A DNA stretch of 64,000 bases from Pycnococcus provasolii. Its lineage: Eukaryota; Chlorophyta; Pseudoscourfieldiophyceae; Pseudoscourfieldiales. Within the stretch, counting starts at the first letter, position 1. Every line of letters starts with the position of its first letter. Shown here piece by piece: positions 19,477-28,707 of this stretch. The translations under genes were made by a program, and so were the position numbers. The notes under the pieces were generated by a model. The model searched no databases, had not been told where the DNA came from, and was given only the letters and a program-made list of their open reading frames with translations. The stretch lies in NCBI GenBank assembly GCA_049487715.1, contig CP150564.1, forward strand, positions 620,001 through 684,000, read 5' to 3'.

Positions 19477-20731
19477 CAGCAGGCCGAACAATGGGTTTTA
19501 CCCGACCTCGAACTTCCAGATGACAATGACAAACAGGGCCTGAAAAAACGAGAAGTACGTGACGTCAACGACAATGCTTCCCACCGATGTGATCGAGGCA
19601 AAACAACATTATTATTTGCCTGATTTGCGCTTTGATAAAAAAATAATAAAATATCCCATAAAGGCCCATTCCTCCATGCTTTTGGCTTCTTCGTTTTGTT
19701 GATTCGCAGCCCTAGGATGGATGGTAGGAAGGCTTAAGGTAGGAACCCCCCAAGGGTCTGCTCGTGGTTGGAAATTTGCCAACCTCAACCTCAACCTCAG
19801 GCCAACATCTGGCGGCCGGCCTACGTAGGAAGGAGGGGAAGGAGGACCAAAGGCAGAAAGGCCGCGGAGGAAGGGAGGCGCGGACTGGCGGAGGGAGGAG
19901 AGGAGGAGATGCGCTGAGGAGCCGCGAGGAGCCGCGAGGAGCCGCGAGGAGGGAGGAGGGGTCGGCGAGGAGGGGCCAGAAAGCCACGGCCCAGTACTGG
20001 AGTTGGAGTGACCGCCACAAAAAAGCGTCCCCCCCCGTACGGGTGGGTCCCCCTCAGGGAGGAGCCGCCCCACCCCAGGGTGCTTCCAGAAGCCGTTTTC
20101 CCGCTTCTCTTTTCGGTTGGATGGGAAGGTTCCCTCACCGCCTGCTTTGCATTGTCTCTGGGGCCCCCTGTTCTTCTGCCTATCAAAGGCGCCGCCGGGG
20201 GGGGGGCGCCTCCTCCCCCTCCTCCTCCTGCTTCGTCTCCCCCTCCACATCCCGATCATTCTTCCCTTTTAGTTAGTTGAGGTATGTCAAATGCTTGCTT
20301 GTGCTTGTGCTTGTGCTTGTGCTTGTGCTTGGGGTGGTGCTTGTGGTGTGGTTTGGTTTTGACTCGTAGTGTGTCACTTGTGCTCTTGAAGAACTTGTGC
20401 TGCTTTTATTTTCTTGTTTTGTTTTGTTTTTTTGTTTTTTCTCGCGATTCGTTTTTTGTTCGGATCTCTCTCCCTTGAGATGTTAGCAGCTTTTTTGTTG
20501 ACATTCATTCATTGGGAGAGGAGAAATCTTTTTGTCTTTTTTTGAGATGGTGTTTGGGTTTTGGGTCAACCAAGCAACCAACCAAACGACAAAGTTTGTC
20601 AACGCGCACTCGCACACCACGTTTACTTTTTTTTTTTTTCACAACGGCAGATTTCACTAACATCTTTCTTTTTTCACACAACATCTTTCAGAAACTTCTC
20701 TTTTTTTTAACAACAAGCAAACAAACAAATC
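19477..20731. other. Intergenic between the divergent LysM and HSP70 genes; low complexity
   Basis: No gene seen. Contents: a 10-bp GCCGCGAGGA unit repeated three times (19921-19950); G- and C-run-rich sequence at 19800-20270; a CTTGTG hexamer array at about 20296-20330; pyrimidine-rich sequence with T and CT runs from 20390 to the HSP70 ATG. TTCCAGAA (20094) and GAAACTTC (20691) are minimal two-unit heat-shock-element matches, which is weak evidence. The frames seen here are compositionally biased. Confidence 0.5.
20296..20331 (+). repeat. CTTGTG hexanucleotide microsatellite upstream of HSP70
   Basis: At least five consecutive GCTTGT units about 400 bp upstream of the HSP70 ATG, within a T/G-rich tract. 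Confidence 0.85.
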
Positions 20732-22684
20732 ATGAGCGGAAAAGGACCCGCGATCGGTATCGACCTCGGTACCACGTACTCGTGCGTGGGCGTGTGGCAG
20801 CACGACCGCGTGGAGATCATCGCCAACGACCAGGGCAACCGCACGACGCCGTCGTACGTCGCCTTCACGGACAGCGAGCGTCTTATCGGAGATGCCGCGA
20901 AGAACCAGGTTGCGATGAACCCGACGAACACCGTCTTCGACGCCAAGCGTCTCATCGGACGCAAGTTCCAGGACCCCACCGTGCAGAGCGACATCAAGCT
21001 GTGGCCGTACACCGTCACCTCCGGTGACGGAGACAAGCCGATGATCCAGGTGGATTACAAGGGCGAGAAGAAGATCTTCTCCTCGGAGGAGATCTCCTCC
21101 ATGATTCTCATCAAGATGAAGGAGACTGCCGAAGCCTTCCTCGGCAAGGAGGTGAAGGATGCCGTCGTCACCGTCCCCGCGTACTTCAACGACTCCCAGC
21201 GCCAGGCAACCAAGGATGCCGGTGCCATCTCCGGACTCAACGTTCTTCGCATCATCAACGAGCCCACCGCCGCCGCCATCGCCTACGGACTTGACAAGAA
21301 GTCCACGTCGACGGCTGAGCGCAACGTGCTCATCTTCGACCTCGGCGGAGGCACGTTCGACGTGTCGCTGCTGACGATCGAGGAGGGCATCTTCGAGGTG
21401 AAGTCCACCGCCGGAGACACGCACTTGGGTGGCGAGGATTTCGACAACCGCCTCGTCAACCACTTCCAGCAGGAGTTCAAGCGCAAGTTCAAGAAGGACA
21501 TCACGTCGAACCCGCGTGCCCTGCGCCGCCTGCGCACGGCGTGCGAGCGCGCGAAGCGCACGCTCTCGTCCACCGCCCAGACGTCCATCGAGATTGACTC
21601 GCTGTACGAGGGCATCGACTTCTACAGCTCCATCACGCGCGCGCGCTTCGAGGAGCTCAACATGGACATGTTCCGCAAGTGCATGGAGCCCGTGGAGAAG
21701 TGCATGCGCGACGCCAAGATGGACAAGTCGCAGGTGCACGAGGTTGTGCTCGTCGGCGGATCGACGCGTATCCCCAAGGTGCAGCAGCTGCTGCAGGACT
21801 TCTTCAACGGCAAGGAGCTGTGCAAGAGCATCAACCCCGACGAGGCTGTCGCGTACGGTGCCGCCGTGCAGGCTGCCATTCTCAGCGGAGAGGGCAGCGA
21901 GAAGGTGCAGGACCTGCTCCTGCTCGACGTCACGCCGCTCAGCCTTGGCCTCGAGACGGCCGGAGGCGTGATGACCAGCCTCATCCCGCGCAACACCACC
22001 ATCCCCACGAAGAAGGAGCAGGTGTTCTCGACGTACTCCGACAACCAGCCCGGTGTGCTCATCCAGGTGTACGAGGGCGAGCGCAGCCGCACGCGCGACA
22101 ACAACCTGCTCGGCAAGTTCGAGCTCAGCGGAATTCCCCCGGCGCCGCGCGGCGTGCCGCAGATCTCCGTGTGCTTCGACATTGACGCAAACGGCATCCT
22201 CAACGTGTCCGCCGAGGACAAGACGACGGGCAACAAGAACAAGATCACCATCACGAACGACAAGGGCCGCCTGTCGAAGGAGGACATCGAGCGCATGGTG
22301 CAGGAGGCTGAGAAGTACAAGGCGGAGGATGAGGAGCACAGCAAGAAGATTGAGGCGAAGAACAACCTCGAGAACTACGCGTACAACATGCGCAACACGA
22401 TCAGCGACAGCAAGATGACGCTCGACCCCGCCGACAAGGAGACGATCGAGAAGGCTGTCAACGAGACGATCGAGTGGCTCGACGGCAACCAGCTCGCGGA
22501 GATTGACGAGTTCAATGACAAGCTCAAGGAGCTCGAGGGCGTCTGCAGCCCGATCATCTCCAAGGCGTACCAGGGCGGAGGCGCGCCTGGTGCCGCGCCC
22601 GACATGGGCGGAGGCATGCCCGACATGGGCGGTGCGAGCGCCGAGGGTGGCGCCGGTGGCCCGAAGATTGAGGAGGTTGATTAA
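20732..22684 (+). CDS. HSP70: Cytosolic heat shock protein 70
   Basis: ATP-dependent chaperone of the cytosol and nucleus. The 650-residue protein has all HSP70 signatures: [13 protein letters not shown] at the start, [28 protein letters not shown], the substrate-binding domain ([17 protein letters not shown]) and the lid. The C terminus has GGMPDMGG-type repeats and ends in EEVD, the TPR-co-chaperone docking tail that marks the cytosolic form; there is no signal, transit peptide or KDEL. Codons end strongly in C or G, as expected for high expression. The start follows an A/C-rich leader (CAAGCAAACAAACAAATC), itself downstream of a pyrimidine-rich tract. It is intronless. A long antisense open frame across this gene is a codon-bias artefact. 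Confidence 0.98.
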   Translation: MSGKGPAIGIDLGTTYSCVGVWQHDRVEIIANDQGNRTTPSYVAFTDSERLIGDAAKNQVAMNPTNTVFDAKRLIGRKFQDPTVQSDIKLWPYTVTSGDGDKPMIQVDYKGEKKIFSSEEISSMILIKMKETAEAFLGKEVKDAVVTVPAYFNDSQRQATKDAGAISGLNVLRIINEPTAAAIAYGLDKKSTSTAERNVLIFDLGGGTFDVSLLTIEEGIFEVKSTAGDTHLGGEDFDNRLVNHFQQEFKRKFKKDITSNPRALRRLRTACERAKRTLSSTAQTSIEIDSLYEGIDFYSSITRARFEELNMDMFRKCMEPVEKCMRDAKMDKSQVHEVVLVGGSTRIPKVQQLLQDFFNGKELCKSINPDEAVAYGAAVQAAILSGEGSEKVQDLLLLDVTPLSLGLETAGGVMTSLIPRNTTIPTKKEQVFSTYSDNQPGVLIQVYEGERSRTRDNNLLGKFELSGIPPAPRGVPQISVCFDIDANGILNVSAEDKTTGNKNKITITNDKGRLSKEDIERMVQEAEKYKAEDEEHSKKIEAKNNLENYAYNMRNTISDSKMTLDPADKETIEKAVNETIEWLDGNQLAEIDEFNDKLKELEGVCSPIISKAYQGGGAPGAAPDMGGGMPDMGGASAEGGAGGPKIEEVD

Positions 22685-22979
22685 ATAACAAAACAAGCCT
22701 CTTGAAATCACACCCAATATTTTTAGGAAAACAAAAAGTAAAAAGTACAGTAACCAGTTGATTTTTTCTTTTCCTCTCTTCAAAGATATATATATGTATA
22801 AAAGGAGTTGTCACTACGCCAACAAAAGCGCCCTGATAGAGTGATACAACCTTCAAAATCACCTGCGCCATGAACAAAAACGCGCAGTGTATGGCACCTG
22901 TGAATGAGCTGAATGGTGTGAAAGGATGGATGACCGTTGGACAAGGTAAAGTATACACTCCATTACTGAACGAGCGGCC
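22685..22979. other. Intergenic between convergent HSP70 and the tail-anchored protein gene
   Basis: About 295 bp, more AT-rich than its surroundings, with a TATATATGTATAAAAGG stretch near 22787. No gene or clear terminator element seen; no TGTAA close to the HSP70 stop. Confidence 0.5.
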
Positions 22980-24008
22980 TTAGCCATTTAGGAGTGTGAG
23001 AAGCGCCGTGCCAGCCTCGGCGAGCTCCGCGCCGGCGCGTCTCAGGCTTCTCCGAATGGAACGACGCTCAAACCAAAGCGCTGCCAAGCCACCTGCGGCT
23101 AACGCGGCGACTGCGACGCAGGTATCGCGCTGACGTGCGTCTAGAGACTTCCACGAATCAGCGGTGGAAGACCACCAAGGTTGTGGTGACTCTGCCGCAG
23201 TCGCCGCCGCCGGTGATGACGACGCACTTGCTATTTCTCGTGCGACCTTCGGTGCCTGCACCCTGCTGCCTTCGCCGCTGTCTTCCACGCCGATTTCGTC
23301 GTCCACGTCATTGTCGTCGTCGTCGTCGTCGTCGTCGTTCGCGGTGGACGGTGCGGGTGCGGCGGCATTGTTTGCGCTGTCCTTCGCACTTCTGCTTCGT
23401 AGGTCAGCGACGAGAGCGAGGTACCCCTGCGCCGAAGGCGGCGGACAAGCCTTGGAGTCCACGTACGCGAGCGCACGCGCAGCGGCATTTTCACCCGTGG
23501 CAGCGGCAAATGCGAGAACGTACGTGCGCACGAGCATGTCTCGTTCTCTCGTGGTTAACAAGGGGTTTGTCCGCCACGCGCACGGCGCCTTCTTTTCGAG
23601 GTTTGTCTTCTTGTGCTGGTCAGACCCAGCCTCTGCAGCGTCGTACGGCACGAAGCTCGACGTGCAAAGCGAGATGACGTGTTCGACACGTCGTTTCGCG
23701 AGGGCAGTTCTTTGCGTGTTTTGGGATGTTGCGTCGAAGGAAGCCCATACTGCGAGTGCGCAGATGGGCGGCGTAGAACCACCGGCGGCGAGGACGGCGA
23801 GCACACGCGCGACTTCGCTCTCCGAGGGGAGCGTTTGCAGGAGCACAGCCGTCGCGCGGCAGAGCGCGCATCCCGCGCCGTCGCACGAGCGGGACCCTGC
23901 TGAGGAGGAGCCTCCGACGGCCGCCGCGAGCGCGTTCTTCGCCTGCGAGCACGCGCCGTCGGCGTCGCCGACGACGAGCGCGCGCTCCGCGGACGCCACC
24001 AGCGACAT
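22980..24008 (-). CDS. Predicted tail-anchored helical protein, possibly PEX26/APEM9-like
   Basis: Function not certain. The 342-residue product has an alpha-helical N-terminal half with TPR-like spacing (ASAERALVVGDADGACSQAKNAL; LVRTYVLAFAAATGENAAARALAYV). An Asp-rich low-complexity linker follows, then a single C-terminal membrane segment (VAVAALAAGGLAALWF, about residues 303-320) followed by Arg-rich residues and a short tail. Helical cytosolic domain plus basic tail anchor is the layout of the peroxisomal Pex1/6 recruiters (PEX26/Pex15/APEM9), and the first lines faintly resemble plant APEM9. That assignment is an inference at low confidence. The first ATG is 24008; the frame opens further upstream only through a TTG and telomere-like sequence (24060-24088). 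Confidence 0.6.
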   Translation of the reverse strand: MSLVASAERALVVGDADGACSQAKNALAAAVGGSSSAGSRSCDGAGCALCRATAVLLQTLPSESEVARVLAVLAAGGSTPPICALAVWASFDATSQNTQRTALAKRRVEHVISLCTSSFVPYDAAEAGSDQHKKTNLEKKAPCAWRTNPLLTTRERDMLVRTYVLAFAAATGENAAARALAYVDSKACPPPSAQGYLALVADLRSRSAKDSANNAAAPAPSTANDDDDDDDDNDVDDEIGVEDSGEGSRVQAPKVAREIASASSSPAAATAAESPQPWWSSTADSWKSLDARQRDTCVAVAALAAGGLAALWFERRSIRRSLRRAGAELAEAGTALLTLLNG

Positions 24009-24174
24009 GAGCGACGGGGGACGGGAAAGAACGACGGGGTGAACGAGGGGAGAATGATGGTTAGGGTTTGGGTTTGGACTAGGGTTAGCGAAGGCCAGGT
24101 CTAGGTATCTCCGTGACGTGACGGCTCCAATTATGTATGGCCACAAAATAAATCCAAATGCACGACCCTACAGC

Positions 24175-26385
24175 CTACGCCGACATCGCGGCAGCCGCAA
24201 TCGCTGCAACGCCAACCATGAACGAACGCACGTAAGCACCTGAAGTTTTCGCGGGAGCCGTGGTCGTCGTCGGCGCAGGCGCCTTGGCCGTCGTCGTCGT
24301 AGGTGCCTTGGTTGTCGTCGTCGTCGGCGCCTTGGTTGTCGTCGTCGTCGTCGTCGGTGCCTTGGTCGTCGTCGTCGTCGGCGCTGGCGTCGGTGTTGCC
24401 TCCGCCGGCGCTTGGTCAACAGCCACCATGGGCGCCTTGATGCTTGAGAAGCCTGTGATGCCAGCCTCCTCAAGTTTCGTCCCGAGCGAGCCATTCTCGA
24501 CAGCCTCGGTCAACTTCTCGCTAGCCTCTGTCGCCTCCATCGTATCCTTCACAGCCACCTTGAACGAAACCTTAAGGTCAATCGCAGTCAGGGAACGACG
24601 CTTCGACGATGAGGCCACTTCCTCAGGCTTCACGTCCTTAATGTCATCTGTGTTGACTTCCAGCGTATTCGCCATCGCGGTGGCGAACTTATCCGCGTCA
24701 AACTGGTCCTTGGTCATGCCCGCCAGCGTCACCGACGCGTCGATTGGCGTCAGCTCTTCGTCAGGATCGACTTTGCAGTCGCCGCCTGCGACGCAACACG
24801 AGATGAATGGAAGCGTTTCGGCAATATCCTGTTCGGTAAGCATGGAGTCACCAGTTTCAGACTTGAAGTCGAGCTTCGACTCCGCCAACTTCGACATGCA
24901 CTCCTTCGAGACGCCAGCCTGTTCCATTCCTTCGCACGTTGGAGATGACTTCGTTTTCGCGACAGCTTCTCTGTACATGCCGAACTTCGTCACACAGAAA
25001 GATCCCGCCGAGTCCTTCAATTCGCACGTCGTGGGGAAAACCATGCAGGTGGAGTCGCCCGAGGCCGCGCTCTTGCACGCGTTTGCCGAGTTCATCATGT
25101 CCGCTCTAATCTCGGCAGTGGAGAAGAGCTCCTTACTGTTGGTCGCCGCCTCGTCGGCCATGCTCTCCGGCGGGTTGAGTGGGAACGAGAACCCCGTCTT
25201 CACGAGTGCTTCGATGCACTCGGAACCAACGTTTTCGCAGAAAGTAGGAAGTAATGCCATGGTGTCAGCGTTATCGTCCTCGAAAACAGACCTGGCCGTA
25301 ATGAACTTCTCGTAGCAGATCTCGCCGCTCTTGCTCTTCGCCTCACACGCCGAGGGGTAGAGCATGCAGATCACCGCCACCGTCGGAGGATCCGTTGGTG
25401 CCGTCGTCGTGGTCGTGGGGGCCTCAGTCGTCGTGGTCGTGGGAGCCTCCGTGGTCGTCGTCGTGAGAGCCGCCGTCGTCGTCGTCGTGGGAGCCTCCGT
25501 CGTCGTGATAGCAATGGACGCTTTCGTATCGTAATTGTACGTCAGGGGCTTCTTTAGCATGTTGTACTTGGGATCGTCCATCACCTTAAGAAAGCCTTCA
25601 GAGAGCGTCGCACGCAGCGCTTCAGCCGTTTGGGGAATGACGGGGGAGTACCAACCTGGCGTGGCGCCAACGAGGATGAGCGCAACCTGGTGGAACCACT
25701 CCACGCAGTCGCAGTCCGGGGTGTTGCAGGTTCCTTGGAGCGGTGGCGGCGTGTTAGTTCCCATGGACGGGCACGTGTTCTCCGGGTGATGCCAGGTCAC
25801 GCACTCCGCCTTGGCCATCTCCGCGCACATCGTCGAAGTCCAAGAGTCGTCACCAAACTCTTTCGGGTAGGCACGGGCGTATCCTCCTGACGTGATCATG
25901 TGGAATACCTCCTCCGTGATGATGCGCTTGTTCACCTCCGCGGAATCCCCTTTCCATGTCTGCAGGCTAAATGCGTACGTGAAACCCGCTTGATCAAGCG
26001 AGTCCCCTTTCATCTCTTCCTCTTCGGTTGCGCCACCGACAACGACATACGGCCCTTGCGGGCTATCCGTGATGGCCTGGATCACACTGACGTCGTCAGG
26101 AGTGCCGTCGAGGTTTTGGTCGAGGATCTCCGAGAAGACGTTCGCCGCCACGAGCAGGTAGTTGTCCGGGTAAGCGTCCGATCCTGCGAAGGGGATTCCC
26201 CACACGTTCACGCACTTCGTGAAGCCGCGCGAGGCGAGTCCCGTCTTGTGCTGGTCAGAGAGCGTCGCGAGGTCTGCGCACTTCTGCACGGCGTGCACCG
26301 TCACGGGTTTCTCCATCGCCGGCAGCGCGCGCGCGCCCGAAGCCGTCAGCACAACGGCGAGCGCGAGGAGCATGTAAGGCGTCAT
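24175..26385 (-). CDS. Secreted, probably GPI-anchored surface protein with Thr-rich linkers
   Basis: Cell-surface protein of 736 residues. A signal peptide (MTPYMLLALAVVLTASGARA) leads into an N-terminal globular domain (about 20-285). This contains ITEEVFHMI, which looks like a degenerate HExxH metallopeptidase motif with the first His replaced by Glu. A Thr/Pro linker (about 290-335) follows, then two Cys-rich units sharing a C-M-x(2)-P-x(2)-C-E-x-K-x(3)-G-x(2)-C pattern (about 340 and 440). Next is an adhesin-like domain (KDQFDADKFATAMANTL ... KRRSLTAIDLKVSFKV), a type common in algal surface proteins. A second Thr linker precedes a hydrophobic C terminus (SFMVGVAAIAAAAMSA) fitting a GPI attachment signal. 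The codon at 26391 is GTG; the ATG is at 26385. PIG-M, a GPI-synthesis enzyme, is the divergent neighbour. Confidence 0.8.
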   Translation of the reverse strand: MTPYMLLALAVVLTASGARALPAMEKPVTVHAVQKCADLATLSDQHKTGLASRGFTKCVNVWGIPFAGSDAYPDNYLLVAANVFSEILDQNLDGTPDDVSVIQAITDSPQGPYVVVGGATEEEEMKGDSLDQAGFTYAFSLQTWKGDSAEVNKRIITEEVFHMITSGGYARAYPKEFGDDSWTSTMCAEMAKAECVTWHHPENTCPSMGTNTPPPLQGTCNTPDCDCVEWFHQVALILVGATPGWYSPVIPQTAEALRATLSEGFLKVMDDPKYNMLKKPLTYNYDTKASIAITTTEAPTTTTTAALTTTTTEAPTTTTTEAPTTTTTAPTDPPTVAVICMLYPSACEAKSKSGEICYEKFITARSVFEDDNADTMALLPTFCENVGSECIEALVKTGFSFPLNPPESMADEAATNSKELFSTAEIRADMMNSANACKSAASGDSTCMVFPTTCELKDSAGSFCVTKFGMYREAVAKTKSSPTCEGMEQAGVSKECMSKLAESKLDFKSETGDSMLTEQDIAETLPFISCCVAGGDCKVDPDEELTPIDASVTLAGMTKDQFDADKFATAMANTLEVNTDDIKDVKPEEVASSSKRRSLTAIDLKVSFKVAVKDTMEATEASEKLTEAVENGSLGTKLEEAGITGFSSIKAPMVAVDQAPAEATPTPAPTTTTTKAPTTTTTTTKAPTTTTTKAPTTTTAKAPAPTTTTAPAKTSGAYVRSFMVGVAAIAAAAMSA

Positions 26386-26707
26386 CGCCACTTAAGCGTG
26401 CACGTTAAGGCTTAAGCGTGGTGGGCTGAAACGTCGGAAACGAAATAAAACGAGTCAGATAGATCCCGCACGCCCCCGCGGCCGCGGCAAGGGGAGGCAA
26501 GGGGAGGCAAGGGGAGGCAAGGGTAGGAAGGAGTCGGAGGGTTTGGTACAGAGAGAGTTAGGGTAGCAGAGTTAGGGTTAGGGTTAGGGTTAGGGTTAGG
26601 GGCCTCCCCCCCTCCCCCTGCACCACTGCACTGCCTCTTTGCGTCTTTTCTTTCTCTCATGTCTCGTGAATGAATGAATGAGCACTTGTGGAGGAAACAC
26701 TTGATAA
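26386..26707. promoter_or_regulatory. Divergent 5' region with a (TTAGGG)5 array
   Basis: Between the surface-protein gene and PIG-M: GGCAAGGGGA repeats (about 26490-26525) and five uninterrupted TTAGGG units at 26572-26601, 107 nt before the PIG-M ATG and 187 nt before the other ATG. It is an interstitial telomere-type array; a promoter role is inferred. Confidence 0.6.
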
Positions 26708-27991
26708 ATGGCGTCTATCTATCGTGATGTCTTTGTCTCCTTAAGTCTCAGGTTTATTGTTGTCGCGTACAGTGTATACCACGACGCCTCGTACGACGTG
26801 CCGTACACCGATGTCGACATGTACGTCTACCTCGACGCAGCGTCGCGCGTCGACGCCGCAGACGCAATCGCTACCATGCACCGCGCATTCGACGCGCCCA
26901 CGTACCGCTACACGCCCCTGCTCGCGCTCACTCTAAGCACGCTCGGAGCGCACGTCGTCACGTCCAAGGTTATTTTCTGCATCGCAGACGTGCTCGTGGG
27001 AGTACTCATACACGCAGTCGCCCGCGAGATCACGACGCCTGCCAACGCCGTGAAGTGCGCCACGCTGTGGCTGTACAACCCGCTCGCTATAAACATCGCC
27101 ACGAGAGGGTCTTGCGACGCCATGATGGCACTCGTTCCCGTCACCGCAGCACTTGCCGCCTTTGCGCGCCTAGACAAGTCTTCGTTCGCGCACTCGCTTG
27201 ATCGAAGACGGCTGGGTCTGCCGCTACTATCTGGGCTATGCCTCGGAGTCGCCGCACACGCGCGCATATACCCCGTGCTGTACGGGCCGTGCACGCTAGT
27301 CGCGGTCTACCACGCCGCGGGACTCGCCGCCGCCGCCGCCTTTGCGTGCGGGTGTGCGCTCGGAGGCGGGGTGCCAACTGCCATCTGCCTCTGGACTGAC
27401 ACGTTCGCCGAAGCGGGCGACATGCCATACCTCAGCCATGCTCTCCTGTACCATACGAAGCGCGTCGACTTTCGCCACAACTTCGCGCCACACTGGCTAC
27501 CAGCTTACCTGTCACGCTTTCGTGGAGGCGACGACGACGACAGCAACGGCACCACTTACGCCGAGCACATCGTCGCGGGGCCGAATTATCCACAGCTCGC
27601 CGCCGTCGCGGCAACGATGTGGGCTACTATCCCTTCGCAACATGCGCCAGGTGCCAAAACGCGACAGCTTGTCGTTTGTTATCTGTGCTCGACAATGGCG
27701 TTCGTTGCGCTCAACAAGGTGATCACCGCACAGTATTTTGTCTGGTGGATCGTGTTTCTGTCATTTCTGCCAATCTACTGCTCGCGGTGGCGCGGCGTAC
27801 TGCTCAGCTGTGCCGTGTGGGTGGTTGCGCACGGTGCATGGCTTGCATGCGCCTACCAGCTAGAATTCACGAGCCCACCACCTACCGGGGCGGCTGCTTG
27901 GACGCATGCAGCTTCATGCGCGTTTGTGACCATGAAATGCCTGCTAGTCTGTGTGACACTACAACTTGCTCGCAAGGAGAATGTCATGTAA
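26708..27991 (+). CDS. PIGM: GPI mannosyltransferase 1 catalytic subunit (PIG-M)
   Basis: Adds the first mannose (alpha-1,4, from dolichol-phosphate-mannose) to the GPI precursor in the ER lumen. The 427-residue multi-span protein has an N-terminal membrane segment, then the lumenal DxD-type motif in YTDVDMYVYLDAA (about residues 33-45). The conserved TYRYTPLLAL follows, then ADVLVGVLI, LWLYNPLAINIATRGSCD and QYFVWWIVFLSFLP near the C terminus, all characteristic of PIG-M/Gpi14. The length matches the family (about 400-430). The ATG at 26708 follows TTGATAA. TGTAA overlaps the stop and recurs at 27999. It is convergent with the next gene, 142 bp away. Confidence 0.95.
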   Translation: MASIYRDVFVSLSLRFIVVAYSVYHDASYDVPYTDVDMYVYLDAASRVDAADAIATMHRAFDAPTYRYTPLLALTLSTLGAHVVTSKVIFCIADVLVGVLIHAVAREITTPANAVKCATLWLYNPLAINIATRGSCDAMMALVPVTAALAAFARLDKSSFAHSLDRRRLGLPLLSGLCLGVAAHARIYPVLYGPCTLVAVYHAAGLAAAAAFACGCALGGGVPTAICLWTDTFAEAGDMPYLSHALLYHTKRVDFRHNFAPHWLPAYLSRFRGGDDDDSNGTTYAEHIVAGPNYPQLAAVAATMWATIPSQHAPGAKTRQLVVCYLCSTMAFVALNKVITAQYFVWWIVFLSFLPIYCSRWRGVLLSCAVWVVAHGAWLACAYQLEFTSPPPTGAAAWTHAASCAFVTMKCLLVCVTLQLARKENVM

Positions 27992-28133
27992 ATTGTGCTG
28001 TAAATGTGATATTTGGTCAAATGAGCGTGGGGACCCATTCAAACCGTTCACATTCACCGTCAAGCCCATTCATCGGCGTCATTCACCGTACAGTTACGAC
28101 AAAGGACTGTTACAAATAGGAGATACTTAAGAT

Positions 28134-28676
28134 TTAAGAGAGCAGAGACGTGTATTTCTGCAGTCCCAGTGCCTGCTGAACCTGCTGAATCAGCGACATG
28201 TTGTTGTTCGTCGTAGGCAGCCGATTAGCGGTAGCGGCATTGAGCATGGGAAAATTGTTGATGTTGTTGGCTAGATGTTGCATCAACATCATGGGCGTCG
28301 ATGGCTGCGGTGGTGGTGGTGGCGGCGGCGGTGGCGGCGGCGGTGGTGGCAGCGCCGCCACAGGTCCCGTGGGTGCCGAATGTAAGATTAGAATTCGCTC
28401 CGCACGGAAGCGAAATCCGTTGGCAATCTGCACAGGCATCCTCAGCCATACCTGCCACGTCAATGCATTTGTCAGGTCATTGTTTGTCTCTGCACAGAAG
28501 AGCGCGTACGCAATCAATTCGCTCGAAGAGGCAGTGTCTGCGTGCGAGACGACGGTATTTGTGTTTGCAGCGACGTTGACGGCAGGATACGAATTTCCTA
28601 CCACTGGTAGGACACCTGCGATGTTGCCGTTGATGGCATGATTGACGTTGTTGATGTTGTTTTGGTTGTTCATCTG

Positions 28677-28707
<31 letters not shown>

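Noticed and set aside
18377-19543. 388-codon frame on the plus strand within the LysM gene
   Set aside because: It is the mirror of the 291-bp coding repeats; its translation is a repeated Val/Ala/Pro composition with no start context, and the minus frame is longer and carries LysM and IQ-like motifs.
19612-20259. 215-codon minus-strand frame near 20 kb
   Set aside because: Pro/Arg/Ser-rich translation of low-complexity intergenic DNA, with other equally open frames in the same place.
20688-20701. Strong heat-shock element before HSP70
   Set aside because: Only a minimal GAAnnTTC match with a third unit at the wrong spacing, very close to the ATG and probably in the leader.
20657-22783. 708-codon open frame antisense to HSP70
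   Set aside because: Classic artefact of GC-biased HSP70 codons; its product is Leu/Val/Arg/His-rich with no family resemblance, while the sense strand is an intact HSP70.
23164-24042. 292-codon plus-strand frame opposite the tail-anchored protein gene
   Set aside because: Ser/Ala-rich shadow; the minus frame has the coherent helix, linker and membrane-anchor layout.
24260-25315. 351-codon plus-strand frame opposite the GPI-anchored protein
   Set aside because: Starts as a run of Val-Val-Val from the Thr codons of the sense gene; no domain.
26572-26601. Chromosome end (telomere)
   Set aside because: Only five TTAGGG units, flanked on both sides by intact genes, so it is interstitial.
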